Shown here: positions 8,856-17,086 of the stretch, piece by piece
How positions within the stretch are numbered: the stretch's first letter is position 1
How the letters are laid out: every line of letters starts with the position of its first letter
DNA from: Gracilimonas sp965227785
GTDB lineage: Bacteria > Bacteroidota > Rhodothermia > Balneolales > Balneolaceae
Assembly: GCF_965227785.1 (NCBI RefSeq)
Contig: NZ_OZ245785.1
Location: forward strand, 62,001-126,000
Direction: 5' to 3'
DNA length: 64,000 nucleotides
Notes under the pieces: model-generated
What the model saw: the letters and a program-made list of their open reading frames with translations, nothing else
The model's database searches: none
What the model was told of the DNA's origin: nothing
Position numbers and translations under genes: made by a program

Positions 8856-9836
8856 ATGTCTAAAATATTTATGTCCTATTCTCACAAAGACGAGCCACTT
8901 AGAGACGAGCTAGAGCTTCATCTCTCCATGCTAAAACGACAAGGTTTGATTTCTACCTGGCATGACCGCAAGATTCTACCGGGAGATGAGTTTGAAAACG
9001 AAATAGATGAAAACCTGGAAAGCTCTGACATCATTTTGTTATTGGTCAGTCCATATTTTTTGGCTTCTGATTATTGTTATGAAATTGAGATGAAAAGAGC
9101 TATAGAAAGACATGAAAATGGAGAAGCCAGAGTGATACCCATCATACTGGATCATTGTGATTGGAAAAATGCTCTATTTGGAAAACTAAATGCTCTTCCG
9201 AAAGATGGACAACCTATTTCTGATTACCCAAATCAGAATAAGGCTTTCTTGGAGATTGTTGAGGGCTTAAGAAAAGTGATTTCGACAAATCAAAGTGAAG
9301 GGGCTAAGCATACCGTAAAAGCCAAAACTTCAGATATTGCACAAAAAGCACCCACAACTAATAAGACAAAAGACCCTCAACGTTCATCAAATTTAAGGGT
9401 TAAAAAAAACTTCACCGATAAAGAGAAGGATGATTTTTTGGTGAATGTGTTTGAATACATCTACAAGTTTTTTAAAAATTCTCTTGAAGAATTAGAACAG
9501 CGTAATGAATTCATCGACACAAATATTGAGCGGATTGATTCTCAGACATTTGCAGCAAAAGTTTACAAGGAAGAAAAATTAGTAAGTCAGTGTAAGGTCT
9601 GGAGAGGTACAGATTTCGGTAATACAGAAGCTATTAAATATTCAAATTCCATAAGTGAAAGAAATAGTTTCAATATGATGTTTACAGTCAGTGATGATGG
9701 GTATACACAGTATTTAGAATCATCCGGGCTTCATTCTATGTATCAATCCCAATTTAATAATGATGATGGAAAACTCAGTCGGCAAGGGGCATCAGAGCAT
9801 TTATGGGCTATGTTGGTTGAACCGTTACAACGGTAA
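8856..9836 (+). CDS. TIR-domain protein, probable NADase defence effector
   Basis: 326 aa. The N-terminal TIR domain (about 1-145) starts with IFMSYSHKDEPLRDEL, has the BB-loop region DRKILPGDEF (about 37-46) and then SSDIILLLVSPYFLASDYCYEIEMKRA (about 57-82). Glu78 (or Glu76) occupies the position of the catalytic glutamate of TIR NAD-consuming enzymes. A polar linker (about 150-185) leads to a C-terminal domain (about 190-326) that ends in AMLVEPLQR and is not named here. The likely role is NAD+ depletion or production of a signal nucleotide during infection. It is the last gene of the island's plus-strand run and is followed by about 320 bp of non-coding sequence. Confidence 0.85.
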   Translation: MSKIFMSYSHKDEPLRDELELHLSMLKRQGLISTWHDRKILPGDEFENEIDENLESSDIILLLVSPYFLASDYCYEIEMKRAIERHENGEARVIPIILDHCDWKNALFGKLNALPKDGQPISDYPNQNKAFLEIVEGLRKVISTNQSEGAKHTVKAKTSDIAQKAPTTNKTKDPQRSSNLRVKKNFTDKEKDDFLVNVFEYIYKFFKNSLEELEQRNEFIDTNIERIDSQTFAAKVYKEEKLVSQCKVWRGTDFGNTEAIKYSNSISERNSFNMMFTVSDDGYTQYLESSGLHSMYQSQFNNDDGKLSRQGASEHLWAMLVEPLQR

Positions 9837-10160
9837 GATATGGATACGATGATACGAGAAATGTCTTTGTCAGAAAAAATTGAACACTACAGTTCTCAAG
9901 TATACTTTAATCTGAGACTATCCTAAATCAAGTTAAAGATGGCTCTTCCATAATATTTGGGGATTAGTAGCTGACTCATATTTCTGGAAAAAGTGGGTAC
10001 AAAACTTGGACAAAAGAAATATAACTGGTTTGTCAAAGCCTCTGAAGTTGAATTAACAATTGATCGTCAGTCGAATAATTAGTAAGCATGAAAGATTCTA
10101 GTTTTATTCAATTCTTATTTTGACTTTCTTTAGCCTTATCTGTCAGAAATACATCACAAT
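9837..10160. other. Non-coding 324 bp between defence island and secretion cluster
   Basis: No intact gene. A 28-codon frame from 9841 and a roughly 34-codon open stretch ending in a stop near 10080 (ending TIDRQSNN) look like decayed coding debris. All frames leading into the ATPase gene at 10161 are closed, with an in-frame stop at 10131-10133, so the missing N-terminal half of that ATPase is not hidden here. Composition is AT-rich like the defence genes, in contrast to the GC-rich sequence immediately after it, which suggests a junction between segments of different origin. Confidence 0.6.
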
Positions 10161-11327
10161 ATGCAGTTAGATTTTCGTGGATCGGTTATAAAGCAGGTCG
10201 AACATATTATTCAAGAGGCGATTGAGGCCGGGGTAAGTGATATTCATATTGAGCCCTACGAGAAGAAGTACCGGTTACGTTACCGGCTGGATGGGGTGCT
10301 CCAGCAGGTGGCGGATTTGCAGTTCAACCAAAAAGAAGCCATAGTTTCTCGGGTGAAGATTATGGCGGATTTGGATATTGCCGAAAAAAGACGACCTCAG
10401 GATGGCCGGATTAAGTTTCGGGCAAAAGAAGGAAAAGAAGTGGATCTTCGCGTTTCTATCTTGCCTACTCAGCACGGGGAAAAAATTGTGCTCCGGATCC
10501 TGGACAAAAGTCAGCTGCAGCTGAGATTGGAATCCCTGGGGTTTGACGAAAAGATTCTAGCCAGCTTTCGAAAAGCCATTCACAATCCGTATGGGATGGT
10601 ACTGGTAACCGGTCCCACCGGAAGTGGAAAGACGACCTCGCTATATGCGGCTTTGAATGAGCTTAACACCGACCAGGTGAATATTACCACCATTGAAGAT
10701 CCCATAGAGTATAACCTGGAAGGCATTAACCAAACGCAGGTACACGAGGAAATCGGACTCAGTTTTGCCCATGTGCTGCGCTCCATTCTCCGGCAGGATC
10801 CCAATGTGATTATGGTCGGTGAAATCCGCGACAAGCAAACGGCTGAGATTGCCATCCGGTCGGCCCTGACCGGACATATGGTCTTTTCCACATTGCACAC
10901 CAACGACGCGGCTTCAGCGGTATCCCGGCTGGTAGATATGGGGGTAGAACCCTTCCTGCTCGCCTCTTCGGTTCGCCTGGTGATGGCACAGCGGCTGGTG
11001 CGGAGAATATGTGAAAATTGTATAGAGGCGTATGCACCGGATCCGCAAATTCTAAGGGACATTGGACTCGAGGAGGGGCAAGAATACAAACGAGGAGGGG
11101 GCTGTGAGCTATGCAACCACACAGGTTATCGGGGCCGGACAGCGCTTATTGAGTTACTTGTGTTCGATCAGCAAATTACAGAAAAAGTGCTTCAGCACAC
11201 CGATGCGGGAGAGATTAAGCAGGTGGCCAAGAATGGGGGGATGACCACCCTAAGAGAGGCGGGCAAAGAAAAAGTAAAAAATTCTGTAACAACGGTGGAA
11301 GAAATTTATCGTGAAACTGTACTGTAA
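10161..11327 (+). CDS. Type II secretion / type IV pilus assembly ATPase, N-terminally short
   Basis: 388 aa, against 500-570 for usual GspE/PilB. It begins directly at the core: SDIHIEPYEKKYRLRYRLDG (about 25-45), Walker A GPTGSGKTT (about 150), Asp box and Walker B IMVGEIRD (about 215), His box STLHTNDA, and a four-cysteine zinc site made of CENC and CELC. All ATPase elements are therefore present, but the N1 domain that docks to GspL/PilM partners is missing. An in-frame stop lies 28 bp upstream, so no longer form is possible. Either this is a naturally short form or the neighbouring defence island truncated it. It is followed by the secretin gene after 62 bp. Confidence 0.88.
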   Translation: MQLDFRGSVIKQVEHIIQEAIEAGVSDIHIEPYEKKYRLRYRLDGVLQQVADLQFNQKEAIVSRVKIMADLDIAEKRRPQDGRIKFRAKEGKEVDLRVSILPTQHGEKIVLRILDKSQLQLRLESLGFDEKILASFRKAIHNPYGMVLVTGPTGSGKTTSLYAALNELNTDQVNITTIEDPIEYNLEGINQTQVHEEIGLSFAHVLRSILRQDPNVIMVGEIRDKQTAEIAIRSALTGHMVFSTLHTNDAASAVSRLVDMGVEPFLLASSVRLVMAQRLVRRICENCIEAYAPDPQILRDIGLEEGQEYKRGGGCELCNHTGYRGRTALIELLVFDQQITEKVLQHTDAGEIKQVAKNGGMTTLREAGKEKVKNSVTTVEEIYRETVL

Positions 11328-11389
11328 TAATGCTATAGTAAATCCAACACAACCATGATTATAGATTTAAGCGCCTTGGGCCCGTTCTT

Positions 11390-13426
11390 ATGAAAAACAT
11401 TGTATTACTGATTAGCATGATATGGCTTGCTTCGGGAGTAACAGGCATGGCTTTGGGGCAGGTGCAACCAGATTCACTGCAAGCAGGAGTTGCGGCCTCT
11501 GACACGGCAGAGACCTTTATCACCTACCTGAAATCCATTACCGATACCTCCATGGTATCGCTGGACTTTGATAACTTGCCGGAAGGAGCCTTCGACAACA
11601 CCGAGAACCTGAACGTACGGGGGGCCGATGTCAAAGATTTACTGCGGGGAATGGGCCGGCAGTTTGACCTTAATATTTTGGTGGACAACAGCATTAACCG
11701 CCCGGTAACGCTTCGTCTGGCTAATCTTACCGTTATTGAAGCTCTGATTCAGATCTGCCAGGAGTATAACCTAGCCCTGCGCCAAACCGGTCAAATATTC
11801 CGGGTGCGAAGCTATGAGCCTGCCGAGCCCGAACCGGAAGTTCGGGAATCAGTGGTTGAGTTCCGGGATGGGAACCTGAATCTGGACCTGCATGACATTG
11901 CCCTGCAGGAATTTGCCCGCCGCTTGTCGGCAGAGACCGGGGAAAATATTATGGTCCGCAATGCCGTGCGGGGATCGCTTTCGGGCTACCTGCAGGATAT
12001 TGGATTTGAGGTAGGGCTCAACACCATTCTGGCTAACAACGGATTTTCCCTGCGCGAAAAAGAGGGGGTCTATATTATCGACCGGATGGGATTTACCGGT
12101 TCGGGAGAAGAAGGGGGAGGACAGAACTTCTGGGTGACGGTGGAAGGAGGGCAGGTGAGCATGGATGTGGTGGAGGCCAATGTCACCGATATCATCCGGG
12201 AGATTGGCTACCAGTCGGAGGCGAGCATGATCACCTACGGGCTGCCATCCAATACCATCACCGCTAAGATTAATAACTTGTCCATTGATGAAGCCCTGAA
12301 TTATATCTTCCGGGGAACGTCGTTTACCTACCGCAAAGAAGATGAAATTTATATCATCGGGGATAAGGCGACGAGCGGGATAGCCTCGACCAGGCTGCTT
12401 CGGCTTGAGCATATTCGCTCGGATGTGGTGATTGAGCTGATCCCCGAAAGCATAATGCAAAATGCGACCGTGCAGGTCATCAAGGAGCAAAACGGGCTCA
12501 TGGTGATAGGCACTAATGACATTATTTTGGAGCTGGAAAACTTTATTGATGAGATTGATTTTCCGACCCCACAGATTATGATTGAAGCCTTAGTGGTGGA
12601 CGTCAATACCTCCGATATGTATGAGCTTGGGGCGTCCCTGTCGTATGGATCGGCCCCAGATAGTAGTTACTTTAACCCGTTTAGTGCTGTGTTTGGCCAG
12701 CCGGGAGATAACGGGCGTCAGTCCGGTGGGCTGGTGATGCAGGGAGATGGGGGAGATGCCAATAGTGTTTTTGCCCCGGGTGGGGGGAACCTATTTGGGA
12801 TTGCCAACCTGGGACGCTTGCCCAATGACTTTTATTTCCGGATCCAGGCCCTCAGCCAGGAAGGAGTGGTAAACATTAAATCCCGCCCGCAGATATCGAC
12901 CCTCAACGGGCACACGGCGAGCATCGAAATCGGGACCACCCAGTACTTCCTGCTCACTTCAACCACGCCCCTGCAATCTCCTAATAATGTGGTGACCCAG
13001 GAGTCGGAGCGTTTTGAGCAGATCGAGGCCAATGTACTGCTGGAGATTACCCCTTGGGTGAGCGCCTCGGGAGAAGTGACGGCCGAGATTCACCCTGAAT
13101 TCAATACCCCGGTTGGGAATCTGAGCGCCGATGTGCCGCCGACCATCAACAGCCGGGTGCTGGATTCTACCGTTCGCCTTAAAGACGGGGAGACCATTAT
13201 CTTAGGTGGACTTATCCAGGAGTCGGAAGTCGAAAACCTAAACAAAGTGCCCATTTTAGGAGATATTCCGCTACTGGGGCGACTATTTCGGAATAAATAC
13301 ACCAGTCTGGACAAGTCGGAGCTGGTCATTTTTATTACCCCCCATGTGTTTTACGGGGACGGGGATGACAACCGCCGCTGGAACCAGCTGCGAGATGAGC
13401 TGGATTTAAGTATCGATGACAACTAA
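11390..13426 (+). CDS. Secretin (GspD/PilQ-type outer-membrane channel)
   Basis: 678 aa. A signal peptide (about 1-24, ending near ALG-Q) is followed by several STN/N0- and N1-like periplasmic modules (about 70-330), of which two have the 'VNLRLxNLTVxEAL..I' type pattern. The secretin domain occupies about 390-650 and contains KSRPQISTLNGHTASIEIG and near the end VPILGDIPLLGRLFR followed by ELVIFITPHV, both diagnostic. It forms the outer-membrane gate of a type II secretion or type IV pilus machine. The next gene starts 11 bp later. The sequence here is conspicuously GC-richer than the flanking accessory DNA. Confidence 0.93.
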   Translation: MKNIVLLISMIWLASGVTGMALGQVQPDSLQAGVAASDTAETFITYLKSITDTSMVSLDFDNLPEGAFDNTENLNVRGADVKDLLRGMGRQFDLNILVDNSINRPVTLRLANLTVIEALIQICQEYNLALRQTGQIFRVRSYEPAEPEPEVRESVVEFRDGNLNLDLHDIALQEFARRLSAETGENIMVRNAVRGSLSGYLQDIGFEVGLNTILANNGFSLREKEGVYIIDRMGFTGSGEEGGGQNFWVTVEGGQVSMDVVEANVTDIIREIGYQSEASMITYGLPSNTITAKINNLSIDEALNYIFRGTSFTYRKEDEIYIIGDKATSGIASTRLLRLEHIRSDVVIELIPESIMQNATVQVIKEQNGLMVIGTNDIILELENFIDEIDFPTPQIMIEALVVDVNTSDMYELGASLSYGSAPDSSYFNPFSAVFGQPGDNGRQSGGLVMQGDGGDANSVFAPGGGNLFGIANLGRLPNDFYFRIQALSQEGVVNIKSRPQISTLNGHTASIEIGTTQYFLLTSTTPLQSPNNVVTQESERFEQIEANVLLEITPWVSASGEVTAEIHPEFNTPVGNLSADVPPTINSRVLDSTVRLKDGETIILGGLIQESEVENLNKVPILGDIPLLGRLFRNKYTSLDKSELVIFITPHVFYGDGDDNRRWNQLRDELDLSIDDN

Positions 13427-13437
13427 CCGGTGAAAGC

Positions 13438-14865
13438 ATGAAGCTTCCTTTCCTGGAACATACCGTGGTGGCCCTGGACGTGCGGGAAGACTGCATTCGG
13501 TGGGTGGAGCTTAGCCGTCTGGGGAACCGCCTGTCGTATGGGAATCATGGAGAAGTGTCCATTGAAGGACTTGATGGACTACGAAAATCTCTTCCAGAAA
13601 TTAAGGAGCAGATCACCGCTGAGGCCTACCAGGTCTGCTGCAGCATTGAGGATATCCTGGTGGAGTTGGAAGTAGAAGAGATGCCCTATTTTGAGCAGCC
13701 GGAAGAGGTGCAGGAGTGGGTGAGGGGGCGAACTCAGGAATTTGCTTCTCAATACGAACAAGTTGTCACTGTCGCCTCCCATGTGATTGAGGCGGGGGAG
13801 GATCACCGGCGATGCCTGTTTCAGATGATCAGCCAGGAAAGGATAGAAAAGTACCTAATGGTATTTGAAGAGCAGGAGGTGCATCCGGTGCTGGCTACAA
13901 CCGGGGCAACTGAGTCTGGGTATGCCATGATTTACCAGGAGGAATTTGTGGGGGGGCAGGCCGCTACCCTGGCTGGCAATAAAAACGCAAGATTATGCAT
14001 CTATGATGGTGGTCTAATCAACAATACCTTTGAGGTGAGTCAACCCGATGAGGCCGGAAAGATGGAAGAAGCCGACTCCTATCTTCGCACTGAAGAGGTG
14101 TCGCTGGAGCTTCCCCAGCATAGTATCCCGCTTTTTACAGAAATGGACGCCGGAACCGAACTTCCCGCCCGAATGGAGCGCCCGGTCGAACCCATCACCT
14201 CTCTGAAATCAAAACTGAGCAGCCGGGAGTTAAACCCCGAGTACGCCTTGGCATGTGGAGTAGCCATCAAAGCTTTTTTCCCCACTCTGGATGGGATTAA
14301 TTTTGCGCCCGACACGACCCGGGAAAAAGGGAAGCGGTGGGAGCAGAAAAAAGAAACGGTGCGAACGGGGGTGCTGCTGTTTGCTCCGGTGTTTGTCGTT
14401 CTACTGCTGCTGTTTGCCATCGAAGGGTATCTGGACGTGAACCTAACCGAGTCGGGGCAGGTGCTGGATCAGCTATCGGATAAAATCGAGCTGGTTAATG
14501 AAAAAACCGAGGCGGTGAATGCCGCCACAGCCTCTTACCGGCAAGTCCGGCAGCTGGTGGACAAGCGTCGTAATGCCGCGCGGGTGTTTGAGCTGGTCAG
14601 CTCCGAAATCCCATCCAGCGTCTGGCTGAAAAACCTTGCTATCCGGCACAGTAGCGAAAATAGTTATTCGCTAACCTTAAGCGGAGTAGCTACCCAGGAG
14701 CCCTTGGTTGCGGATTTCATGGGAGCCCTGGAACAGCGCCAAGAGATTGCCATGGTGGAGCTGCAATCCAGCCGGAAGGCCCAGCTGGGAGAAGTGCTGG
14801 GGGAGGGTGCTACAGGTAGGCAAACCGTCAATCAGTTTCAGCTGCGGGTGGAGGTGAGCTACTGA
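13438..14865 (+). CDS. PilM-PilN-like (GspL-type) inner-membrane assembly protein
   Basis: 475 aa. The N-terminal part (about 1-290) has the actin-like PilM/GspL pattern: TVVALDVREDCIRWVELSR at the start, CSIEDILVELEVEEMP, and the closing ALACGVAIKAF. One membrane helix lies at about 308-328 (TGVLLFAPVFVVLLLLFAIEG). A PilN-like periplasmic part follows, with a coiled-coil (about 335-385) and a ferredoxin-like domain. It therefore combines in one chain what type IV pilus systems encode as pilM and pilN, as GspL does. It would connect the cytoplasmic ATPase to the periplasmic assembly platform. The stop TGA shares one base with the start of the next gene. Confidence 0.82.
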   Translation: MKLPFLEHTVVALDVREDCIRWVELSRLGNRLSYGNHGEVSIEGLDGLRKSLPEIKEQITAEAYQVCCSIEDILVELEVEEMPYFEQPEEVQEWVRGRTQEFASQYEQVVTVASHVIEAGEDHRRCLFQMISQERIEKYLMVFEEQEVHPVLATTGATESGYAMIYQEEFVGGQAATLAGNKNARLCIYDGGLINNTFEVSQPDEAGKMEEADSYLRTEEVSLELPQHSIPLFTEMDAGTELPARMERPVEPITSLKSKLSSRELNPEYALACGVAIKAFFPTLDGINFAPDTTREKGKRWEQKKETVRTGVLLFAPVFVVLLLLFAIEGYLDVNLTESGQVLDQLSDKIELVNEKTEAVNAATASYRQVRQLVDKRRNAARVFELVSSEIPSSVWLKNLAIRHSSENSYSLTLSGVATQEPLVADFMGALEQRQEIAMVELQSSRKAQLGEVLGEGATGRQTVNQFQLRVEVSY

Positions 14866-15407
14866 TGGACAGGCAAATCACATACAAATGGAGGTGGCTG
14901 GCAGGGGGACTGGTGAGTGTATTTTTGGTTCTTTTTGTATTTGTGGTACTCCCTTACGCCTCGGTAGTCTACGAAAAGGCGGTGCTGTTGGGCGCTCAGC
15001 AGGAGCAAATCAGTTTTATGAGTAACTGGCAGCAGCGGCTGGCCCGATTGGAAGACCGACAGCAAAGCCTGAATGAAGGCATGAAGGCCATGGTGATCAA
15101 CCTGGCCGAGCAGGAAGAGTTCTCGAAGGTGGTTGAAACCTTCTTTTCGCATTCCCAGCAGAGCGGAGTCACTATTGTCCAAATACAACCGGTAACAGAA
15201 GACCAAAACCCGCCCTATATGACCCGACGGTTGCGCCTGGAGCTGCAGGGCGGCTATCATGGAATTGCCCGATTCATCAATAAACTGGAGCAGGGAAATT
15301 ACCTGGTTACTACCGAGTCTGTATCTTTAAGGGCGGGGGCGGGTACAGGAGAACAACTTAGCGGTGAGTTGGAGCTGCAGGTAACTCTGTTGGGAGGGAC
15401 CCCATGA
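14865..15407 (+). CDS. PilO/GspM-like assembly protein
   Basis: 180 aa. A single N-terminal membrane helix (about 12-32) is followed by a coiled-coil (about 40-80) and a small periplasmic alpha/beta domain with LRLELQGGYHGIARFINKLEQ (about 125-145), the usual PilO core signature. The start overlaps the preceding stop by one base and the 3' end overlaps the next gene by four (ATGA), showing tight operon packing. It is expected to pair with the PilN-like part of the upstream protein. Confidence 0.82.
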   Translation: MDRQITYKWRWLAGGLVSVFLVLFVFVVLPYASVVYEKAVLLGAQQEQISFMSNWQQRLARLEDRQQSLNEGMKAMVINLAEQEEFSKVVETFFSHSQQSGVTIVQIQPVTEDQNPPYMTRRLRLELQGGYHGIARFINKLEQGNYLVTTESVSLRAGAGTGEQLSGELELQVTLLGGTP

Positions 15408-15868
15408 AAGCGTTCTTTGAAACCACCCTGGGTAAAGTGATATTGGCAGCTGTTGTGGTCGGCATCTGGGGGGTGAATGTGGTGAATTTTTCTGAGATGG
15501 CGGGCTCCGGTGAACCAGAGCAGGCCCGGATCTATGCTGATGTGATGGATGAGCAACTGGCTCTGCCCGACTTTACCCCTTACCGGTACCAACCCGGCAG
15601 GCGAAATCCGTTTCAACTGCCTGGGAATATGGTCGAACCACAAGCTAGACCATCACCACAGGCTGAGCAGGAAGAATATGCTCCGCCTTCTGTCGTGCTC
15701 AGTGGAGTTATGGAAGGAATGGCTATTATACGGGATCAAGCCGGGCAAACCTTTTTTGTAGAAGAAAACGATAGCTTTAACAATATTACCGTAAAAGCCA
15801 TCTTCTCCGACTCAGTGCACCTGGAGCACCAGGGGAGAACCTTTACGGTGAACTTAAATGAGATGTAA
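15404..15868 (+). CDS. PilP/GspC-like periplasmic connector
   Basis: 154 aa. An N-terminal membrane helix (about 10-28) and a proline-rich linker containing RRNPFQLP (about 65-73) precede a small beta-rich domain at about 95-154 (VVLSGVMEGMAIIRDQAGQTFFVEENDSF). This is the layout of PilP and GspC, whose C-terminal HR domain links the inner-membrane platform to the secretin. It overlaps the PilO-like gene by 4 bp and ends 1 bp before the pseudopilin start. Confidence 0.78.
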   Translation: MKAFFETTLGKVILAAVVVGIWGVNVVNFSEMAGSGEPEQARIYADVMDEQLALPDFTPYRYQPGRRNPFQLPGNMVEPQARPSPQAEQEEYAPPSVVLSGVMEGMAIIRDQAGQTFFVEENDSFNNITVKAIFSDSVHLEHQGRTFTVNLNEM

Positions 15869-15869
15869 T

Positions 15870-16298
15870 ATGAAGTGGGTAAAAAACGAATTTGAAAAGT
15901 TAAGAAGGAGTGAAGAAGGATTTTCTCTGACCGAACTGCTTATTGTGCTGGCCATCATCGGGATTTTGGTCATGATTGCGGTTCCGCTCTATCAAAACGT
16001 GACCACCCGTGCCAAAACCACCGAAGCCAAAACGCAGTTGAGTTTCCTGCATACCCTACAGAAGACCTACCGGCTGGAGCATGATACTTACTCCGATGAT
16101 TTTGCTTCGCTGGGATTTGAGCAGGAGTCCTTGATTACCGAAGGGGGACGTGCTCGTTACGAAATTGAGATTACCCAGGCCGGCCCCAACAGTTATACTG
16201 CTACGGCTACCTCTATCATCGATTTTGACAATGACGGGCAGCTCAACCAGTGGCAGGTTACAGAAGATGGCACCATCGAGCAGACCGTTCCGGATTAG
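15870..16298 (+). CDS. Major pseudopilin / type IV pilin-like protein (GspG-like)
   Basis: 142 aa from the ATG at 15870. An in-frame ATG at 15858 exists but lies inside the preceding gene. The prepilin signal is clear: RSEEG followed by FSLTELLIVLAIIGILVMIAVPLY, with cleavage expected after Gly and Glu at +5 of the mature chain. The globular part (SFLHTLQKTYRLEHDTYSDDFASLGF) resembles GspG-type pseudopilins that monitor helix length. An acidic DFDNDGQ segment near residue 118 could bind calcium, as in GspG. The stop TAG overlaps the probable GTG start of the peptidase gene. Confidence 0.88.
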   Translation: MKWVKNEFEKLRRSEEGFSLTELLIVLAIIGILVMIAVPLYQNVTTRAKTTEAKTQLSFLHTLQKTYRLEHDTYSDDFASLGFEQESLITEGGRARYEIEITQAGPNSYTATATSIIDFDNDGQLNQWQVTEDGTIEQTVPD

Positions 16299-16963
16299 TG
16301 GGTCCATATAGTTTACTTATTCTTAGTTGTAGCCTACTTTTGCATTTTGGGTTTGGCTTGGTGTTCGCCCTTAAGCCGGAGCTGCTTTCTCTAAACCTAC
16401 CAGAAAGTACACTCCAAAAGCCGCACTGGATCATACCAATCATAGTTCTACTTGGAGGAAGTCTTACCTGGCTGTTGCTGAGCTTCTCTATTAGCAAGTC
16501 TTCCTATTTTTTGACTGATCTCATGCTGCTTCACATCCTATATTGGGTAAGTGTAACGGATGTGACCCGCCGCATTATACCCAACCGGATTCTCTGGCTT
16601 GGTTTGATCGTGTGGTTGTTTACTGTTCTTGTAGAGCCTGCCATTTTTAGTTGGTGGAATCTTAGTGTAGTCGGAATTGTGGGAATAACTTTTTTATTCA
16701 TCAATATGATATCAAACTACCTCACCGGCAGGCAAGGGTTTGGATATGGGGATATTAAATTATTAGTGCTCATCAGCCTTTTTTTAGGTACTAATGTATT
16801 TAAGGTAATATTACTTGCTGTCCTAATCGGTGGATTATGTAGTCTAGTCCTGTTGGTATTGGATAAAATAACCCGAAAAAGCCGCCTCCCTTTTGCTCCG
16901 TTTCTGCTTTTGGGAGTGCTGTTACTAGCGTTAATCGATGTTTTTGATGTATATTTACAATAA
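16298..16963 (+). CDS. Prepilin peptidase (A24 family), lacking the methylase domain
   Basis: About 221 aa if started at the GTG at 16298, which forms a TAGTG overlap with the pseudopilin stop; an upstream ATG at 16250 is possible but gives a polar N-terminus lying over the pilin gene. Several membrane helices are present. The two aspartate motifs of the aspartyl prepilin peptidases are visible: SVTDVTRRIIPN and GFGYGDIKLL (the GxGD motif). The N-terminal cysteine-rich methyltransferase domain of full PilD is absent, as in archaeal-type or short A24 enzymes. It should cleave the pseudopilins at 15870, 34961 and 35296. Confidence 0.85.
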   Translation: MGPYSLLILSCSLLLHFGFGLVFALKPELLSLNLPESTLQKPHWIIPIIVLLGGSLTWLLLSFSISKSSYFLTDLMLLHILYWVSVTDVTRRIIPNRILWLGLIVWLFTVLVEPAIFSWWNLSVVGIVGITFLFINMISNYLTGRQGFGYGDIKLLVLISLFLGTNVFKVILLAVLIGGLCSLVLLVLDKITRKSRLPFAPFLLLGVLLLALIDVFDVYLQ

Positions 16964-17086
16964 TTTACAAAGTTTTTTGTAAGGAATGCTGCTCTTGCTG
17001 CTCTTCTAATTAATTAAGTATTGTTAATGAGCTACTTACGCCAATAATGGTATAGTTCATTTAGAATAAAACTAAATAAATTAGAT

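Noticed and set aside
10580..11122. A 180-codon minus-strand open frame within the ATPase gene
   Set aside because: It is antisense to a strongly conserved GspE-type ATPase in GC-rich DNA, where long shadow frames are common, and its translation has no recognisable pattern.
11849..12490. A 213-codon minus-strand open frame within the secretin gene
   Set aside because: It is antisense to conserved secretin modules; the composition is biased by the opposite strand and there is no domain.
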